Assembly (NCBI GenBank): GCA_002221725.1
Contig: NJFT01000065.1
Coordinates: 1 to 64,000, forward strand
From: Scedosporium boydii
Taxonomy: Eukaryota; Ascomycota; Sordariomycetes; Microascales; Microascaceae
DNA length: 64,000 nucleotides
Direction of reading: 5' to 3'
A program made the position numbers and the translations under genes. The notes beneath the pieces are model-generated. The model did not search any database. It was not told where the DNA came from and saw nothing but the letters and a program-made list of their open reading frames with translations. Shown piece after piece: positions 58,761 to 64,000 of the stretch (position 1 is its first letter; the number at the start of each line of letters is the position of its first letter).

Positions 58761-59583
58761 CGTGGCGGCGACGAATTGTCCAACAGAGATCAAGCCAAGA
58801 CTCATCCCGGTCGCGAGCCGAGCGGGCAGGCCAAGAAAGCCACGCTCTAGCTATTTATGTCTTCCGAATCGATAGTGGCGAGAGTTTTAATACGCATGGA
58901 AAGATGACCAGTCGTGCTGTTTGCAGGGGATGGAATCCTGGAAAAGATGTGAACATCTTTCTCCTCCCAGTGCTCCCAGTGCTCCCGCCCGGTTTCCAGC
59001 CACGCCAAACCTCACGTGGGCGACACGCTAAGTTCATTGGCTGCGGTGGCACCAGAGAGCCAATTTGTTTTCTCTCCACGCCAATTCTCATTCGTCGCGA
59101 TGGTCTCTGCCAAGCCAACACCACAACCTTTTACGCAGAGCATTGCAGGTTCAGAATGGCACTTTACAGTTTCGCTCACCGAGCATCTGGGCTGGCGGGT
59201 GTAAGATAATCAAAATGCTGTTGCATGAGGGTAATTCTGGATCACCGTCGCTGAAAGATGGATCTTGGCGCGGACCAGGGTGAAGGACACTGTCTTCCCG
59301 TCTTGTCAAGTGAAAAGGAAAAGGGCGAGAAATGAAGATTGATCCTTCAAGGCTTGGTAACTTATAAGTTATAATTCCCCATAGATTTGATTATGTCTTC
59401 GATGTCGGACCCCGTTTAGTTCCTGGACAGTCTCTCGACGATCAAGGATTGCCTCTGTGCTCCATACGCCGCTCTTTACTTTACATACGCTCGTTTGCGG
59501 CTCTCATTTTCTTTAATAATATTCACCATTGTACATATTCAAAATTTCTCCCTTCTCTTTAAATAATCGTGGCATTAATCGTA
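58761..59583. other. divergent promoter region
   Basis: About 0.8 kb lies between the DUF6454 gene and the pyrophosphatase gene, which point away from each other. A direct repeat of GTGCTCCCA occurs near 58970. No gene was recognised. Confidence 0.45.
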
Positions 59584-61026
59584 ATGGCTACCAAGACCCT
59601 TGTCGCTCTCCTCCTCGCCGGAGGTGCCATCGCAAAGTCAGCCTGCCCGGTGGTCAACTGTACTGACGTCTCGGCCCTATCCGATTACTCGACCCTCCGC
59701 CTCCGAGAGGTCGGAGCCCGGAACACTCTTGTATGTTAACGAGCAAGGGTTACACTTGGGTCGTTTACAGTAGCATTGGCCTGCAATCTGACATCCATGG
59801 TAATGTAGGACTGGAGAGTCTGGCTCCTCCGCGATGGGAAGCCCATCTCCTTCTGGCATGACGTGCCTGTGTACCCCGATGAGTCTAACCATCAGATCGT
59901 CAACATGGTGGTTGAGATTCCTCGTTGGACCAATGGAAAGATCGAGATTAAAAGGTCCGAGCCCTTGAGTATGTCTGCATAGCACTGTCTTAGAGCTACT
60001 CTGCATCCGTGGCAACAAGTGACTGAGCTTTCCTGGTGTAGATCCCATCTTCCATGACGAGAAGAAGAGCCTGCCTCGATTTGTGGAAAACGTGTGGCCT
60101 CACAAGAGCTACCCGTTTCTCTACGGATCTATTCCACAAACCTGGGAGAGTCCAAACTTTAAGCACAACTTCACCAACTTCGAGGGCGATAACGACCCCG
60201 TTGACATCATTGACATTGGCTCCGAGTATGTTTTTTTTTTTTTCTCTTTCTTTCTTTCTTTCTTTCTTTTTTTTTTTTTATCGATACTTCTTACTTCGAG
60301 GCTAACACTCAGGGAAACAGCCCTGGATATGTTGGCCAGGTGAAGCAAGTCAAGGTTCTCGGTGGCCTCGCATTGGCCGATGTATGTGTCAACTCCCGAA
60401 GCTTCCCCCAATGAAATTCTTCTAACTGAGGTGATTTAGGGTGAGGAGACAGACTGGAAGATCATTGCTGTCGATGTCAAAGACCCTCTCGCTCCCCTTG
60501 TCAATTGTGCGTGGTTTTATCCTCTCCCTTCAAGCTCAACCTCATTTCTGGATTCGATAAACTGACACGATGGCAGCCGTCGAGGATCTTGAGAAGTACC
60601 GGCCAGGCCTCGCCCAGACCTACCGCGACTGGTTCACCGTAAGTTCCTCAAATGAATGAACTGAACTACTAGTCCAACGCTAATTCTTCCATCCTCCAGT
60701 ACTACAAGGTGGCTCGCGGTGACGGTGTCATCCCCATCGTTGGCGATACATGGCAGAATGCCGACTTCGTCGTCAACGTCCTCGAGGAGAGCCACGGATT
60801 CTGGCAGGACCTCGTTGCCGGAAAGGTCGACACTGGTGAGATCAACTACAACCAGACTTCGGACGCGTCTCTGGAGAGCTTCGTCTCCCGCTGCGAGGCT
60901 GTCGACGAGTTCAGCATCCCTAAGAAGAATGCCAAGAAGCCGGCTGCTGCTATCCCCGAGAAGTACAGCTGGTGGTACTACCTTGACGCGGACTACAAGC
61001 TCATTGAGCTTCCCAGCAGCTCTTAA
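59584..61026 (+). CDS. secreted family I inorganic pyrophosphatase
   Basis: Seven exons, 59584-59730, 59809-59968, 60042-60225, 60321-60381, 60440-60506, 60577-60638 and 60700-61026, give 335 aa. It hydrolyses pyrophosphate to phosphate in family I enzymes. A signal peptide (MATKTLVALLLAGGAIAKS) and two N-terminal cysteines precede the domain, unlike the cytosolic enzyme. Active-site blocks are kept: VVEIPRWTNGKIEIK, LPRFVENVWPHKSYPF, YGSIPQTWE, the signature GDNDPVDIIDIG, VGQVKQVKVLGG, ETDWK and LEKYRPG. Intron 3 (60226-60320) has a T-rich microsatellite; the acceptor at 60320 (ACAG) gives DIIDIGSDPGYVGQVKQ, the best family match. It is intact and probably active outside the cell or in the secretory pathway. 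Confidence 0.93.
60232..60279 (+). repeat. T-rich microsatellite in pyrophosphatase intron 3
   Basis: A run of T with (TTTC)n repeats fills half of the intron between 60226 and 60320. It acts as a long polypyrimidine tract. Confidence 0.8.
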
Positions 61027-61179
61027 AGCTGGACGGGCTTGGCTGGCTTTTTCATTCTCTGTATAGATTCTTATTATACTGTTGAATAATGTTAATCAAA
61101 TCTTCCTAGCACCCGAACTCGGGACGCTAGAGACATTTGGGAATTGATTCGCCTTCTAGTTCCTTAATAACGCCAATGT

Positions 61180-61863
61180 TTATACTTTGCTCAAACGCAG
61201 GACCATTTCAAATTCCTCCTCATTTTCATTGTATATCGAAAACCCGCACGATTCATACAGAGCTCTGGCTCCCACACCTCCCTTGTGCACCGCAAGTGTG
61301 ATGACAGTATTGGCGCCCTGGACATCTCCCCGTTCTTTTGCAACTTGTAGTACTCGGTTCAAGACACGCCTCGCCAGTCCCTTCTTCCTCACCTCGGGCA
61401 GTGTGTAAACGGCATTAATTGACCAGAACAGCGTCCCACCGGAGTCAGTCGCTTTATTGGTAACTAGGCCGTTGGGGGCAGGGAGGGGACCTTGAAGAGC
61501 GGCAGCGGAGAGCACAGTCCGATCGCGGTCGTCAACGACGACGAAAGTGGTGGCAAGATGGCTTGCCACTCTCCTAGCCCAGTCGCCGTCTGTCATGTTG
61601 ATTTCTCTCTCATAGGTACTACTAAAAGCTATCCAGCACAACCAGTTAATGTCGGCCCGGAACCCGCGCGCATTATGGCGCATAAACGAAAAATAAAAGA
61701 CACAACACAACCCCCTACCTTCTGGACTCTCTTGCAAAGAGAATAATCTGAATGGTCGATATCTTTCAAGGTAGAAACTGACGCCTTCATTGTCGGGCAG
61801 GATAATTTCGACGGTCCATTCGCGTTTTCCCTCGTCAAGCTCCGGACTGTTGATATCTCCCAT
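61180..61863 (-). CDS. GNAT-family N-acetyltransferase
   Basis: Exons 61863-61719 and 61628-61180 give 197 aa; an upstream ATG at 61884 would add seven residues. The acetyl-CoA binding motif A is VYTLPEVRKKGLARRVL, with the RxxGxA-like pyrophosphate loop, preceded by SGGTLFWSINAVYTLP. The C-terminal strand GVGARALYESCGFSIYNEN is the typical GNAT ending. It acetylates an amine using acetyl-CoA; the substrate is unknown. No signal peptide is present. It is convergent with the pyrophosphatase gene, 153 nt apart. Confidence 0.85.
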   Translation of the reverse strand: MGDINSPELDEGKREWTVEIILPDNEGVSFYLERYRPFRLFSLQESPEGRGLCCVFYFSFMRHNARGFRADINWLCWIAFSSTYEREINMTDGDWARRVASHLATTFVVVDDRDRTVLSAAALQGPLPAPNGLVTNKATDSGGTLFWSINAVYTLPEVRKKGLARRVLNRVLQVAKERGDVQGANTVITLAVHKGGVGARALYESCGFSIYNENEEEFEMVLRLSKV

Positions 61864-62460
61864 AGTACTCTGATCTCTGATCATTAGTGCTTTCCACGTT
61901 CTATAATGGATCTTCTAGCCTACTAGAAAAATACTAATCGATTATTCCTTTGTTGTATGTTTAGTATTATTGTTCCGCGCCCTATCTGCGCCCTTCGCAT
62001 CTACGCCCTCTTGGTCATTCTGTTCTATGACTCATAGTTTTGGTTGATCTCGGCGACTGAGATGGGACGGAACGCTCAATTAATAGGCCAAGTGCGCCCC
62101 ATGCAGCCTTGAATCAGGAAGGATTATATTACCATTTGAGAAAAATTTGCCGTCGACGCCGCCCTGGCTCTAGGTCTACTTGAATTCCATCTCATCGTTC
62201 CGTGTGAAAGCGTCTTGATTGCGTGATTCCACTTGTAAAGAAGGGCTACCTCGGCCATACTATCTTGGATGGGACTATCATCTCGAGCGTCGTGTTGGCA
62301 TATATATTATAAGAGCCGCTCTACGGAAAGGTGATGGCAGACAACGAGAGTTGGTTTCCAGGAGCGACAGTTTCATCTGTTCATTGCCTCATCAACTTGA
62401 CGGTATTATGGTCTATCTATTAATTCCCGAACTCCATTGTTCGTCAGGAGTAGGCTATTT
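61864..62460. other. intergenic, no gene seen
   Basis: The 5' flank of the GNAT gene. No coding or repeat signal was recognised. Confidence 0.5.
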
Positions 62461-63120
62461 TCAGTAGCTGGGACGAATGCACGCATACCACTGCGCATTC
62501 TTCTCACACGAGAAGAACAGGGCAACGCCGGCCTCCAAGAAGAGGCGCAATCCCTCTTCCCGCCCCAACCTAAAGTAGCTGTCCAGTTTGTTACCAACGG
62601 GCGACACAAACGAAATGGCTAGACCAAGACTCGATCGCGTCTCATAGAGATGCGTTACTTCCCAAAGTCCCATTGGAAATTCGCACCAACCAAAGGGCAA
62701 ATATCTTTGCTGAATGCTTATCAACATTGTTACATAGTTATGAGCAAAGACATACTTTGCAAGTATTCGACATTCCTCGATAGGTTTTATCCCCACATCT
62801 TAGGGGAGGATCACCGATATCTGGCGCTCACTTATTTGAAAACTGAGAACAAGCATCACAAACTGAAGGCTTAGGCAGCTCACCATCGCCGCAATCTGTG
62901 GGGTGCGGACAAAATCGTGTCCCTCGGCCACCTCCAGGTATCGGATGACCTGGACTTTTTTCGCAAGGCCAGGGTTCTCGGACACGCTACGAAGGAAAAA
63001 TGGAAGTTTTGGGTCATCAACTATTTCGAACGTAGTAGGTCCGGGACCAGCTAAGGCGGATTCGTTAGACGAGTAAAAATGATATGGGAAAGGTTCCCAT
63101 TTTGGGAATCGGAGAGGGAA
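62461..63120 (-). pseudogene. fragment of an uncharacterised fungal gene
   Basis: Two exons can be joined in phase: one ending at 62884 (FEIVDDPKLPFFLRSVS, then GLAKKVQVIRYLEVAEGH) and one from 62709 to a stop at 62461 (YLPFGWCEFPMGLWEVTHLY, ending WYACIRPSY). The frame has no ATG upstream; a TAA precedes it near 63130. It could be a 5'-truncated remnant or a gene with an unseen first exon. Composition is coding-like but I do not recognise the family. Confidence 0.4.
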
Positions 63121-64000
63121 TATTTAGAATTGGGATTCCTCTGAGGTAATACAAGGGCCTGTTTATCCTCTCTACTTGAGTAGAGGCCTAACTGGGGGAC
63201 CTCGTCGAGGAGGAGATACGGATGCTCATGTAATGGTAGCAAATACACTGCCACATCATGTAGGCCTTTAGAGTTTTTGGAGCACCGCGGTGCCAATATT
63301 TCCTCCCTTACCATTGCGGGTACACCCGCGACTCCGATGTTCCAATGTTTCATATCAACGAGTTGTCCAAGTTACTTCGCGTGCGTTCCAATGCGAACTT
63401 GCTTTGGGAAATAGCTAAAGAAGCTGTGAAAACTCGCCCCAAAGAGTTGGGCCTTACCTTATGGTATGGCACGCCAACATTGATTTAGTGACTAGACGTT
63501 CCGCATTACCTAACTTGGGGTTTTGGACAGATTGTTACTGCTTCGTACGTTTAGCCCGCACTTTTGCAACGGCTCCATACCCACTATCCCCAGACACGAC
63601 AGTGAAATTAGGCGGCATTATTATACATGGGACTTGGCCCACGCCCATGTAGCCTTGGTTGTTCCCATGGACCCAAAGCTTCAGGGCTGCCACTTAGCCG
63701 GGGGATCAGGAGTCTTGCTCTGGGATGAGACTGGGGCTACGACACTATGGTGGATTCGACATAACGCCATCGTACCCAGATCCCCGGGTCACCGGATGAG
63801 GGATAAAAAGGGCAAGGTGTGGCGTCTATTGTGGCAGATTAACACCACCACGATGGCGATCTATTGCTTTTATGGCGAGGGCATTAGGGACACCGTCGAT
63901 GCGATCTAGCCCTGATTACTAACTTCGTTTTTCTTAGCTTTGATGAGATGAGCTAAATCATCGAGTATACACTACTTTACACTTTCCCCTTCCAAGAACT
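63121..64000. other. no supported gene
   Basis: A frame at 63523-63909 is open for 128 codons but has no recognisable domain. It may be chance, or the end of a gene outside the window. Confidence 0.35.

Noticed and set aside
1..64000. CRISPR arrays, bacterial operons, rRNA genes
   Set aside because: No spaced direct repeats or rRNA-like sequence were seen, and spliceosomal introns show the DNA is eukaryotic.

Overview
The window looks like nuclear DNA of a filamentous ascomycete (Pezizomycotina, probably a Sordariomycete such as a hypocrealean). Genes are monocistronic, on both strands, and cut by short introns of about 50-150 nt with GT..AG borders. The protein families are typical of these fungi: a C2H2 plus Zn2Cys6 regulator, an MFS sugar transporter, NmrA-like reductases, WSC, DUF1996, DUF4360 and DUF6454 proteins, and a phytase-like esterase. 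Exon models were built by hand. For every intact multi-exon gene the exon lengths sum to a multiple of three.

Layout: 1.0-2.6 kb, an 8-exon secreted DUF1996 gene. 3.2-8.1 kb, two lineage-specific hypothetical genes that look broken and one intact unknown gene. 10.4-12.5 kb, a six-exon MFS sugar permease. 14.5-15.2 kb, a small secreted ricin-B-like protein. 17.0-18.1 kb, an NmrA-like reductase. 18.3-19.1 kb, a DUF4360 secreted protein with a Gly/Leu-rich insertion. 20.5-23.2 kb, a regulator with three zinc-binding modules. 24.7-27.9 kb, a divergent NmrA-like reductase and SAM methyltransferase. 28.2-29.3 kb, a WSC-domain membrane protein. 29.3-34.9 kb is gene-empty and holds two diverged copies of a non-coding repeat. 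35.0-35.6 kb, a small secreted beta/gamma-crystallin-like protein. 37.6-39.4 kb, a type II membrane glycosyltransferase-like protein.

From 40.0 to 47.3 kb: a broken acyltransferase, a broken aldo-keto reductase, an intron-containing tRNA-Leu and an intact FAD monooxygenase. 49.7-51.7 kb is a secreted phytase-like esterase and 52.5-53.9 kb a kinase-like gene with a stop at its DFG-equivalent site. 55.9-61.0 kb is a run of three secreted-protein genes: a second DUF1996, a DUF6454 protein and an inorganic pyrophosphatase with a signal peptide. A GNAT acetyltransferase follows at 61.2-61.9 kb.

No PKS or NRPS backbone is present, so there is no classical secondary-metabolite cluster. The main themes are secreted proteins, some of which may act on extracellular phosphate compounds, and an unusual number of broken genes. 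Several of the breaks are CpA-to-TpA type changes that would fit repeat-induced point mutation; others sit at A-homopolymers and could be sequence errors. The best candidates for new biology are the beta/gamma-crystallin-like protein, the secreted pyrophosphatase, the DUF1996 pair with very different intron counts, and the DUF4360 protein with its insertion.
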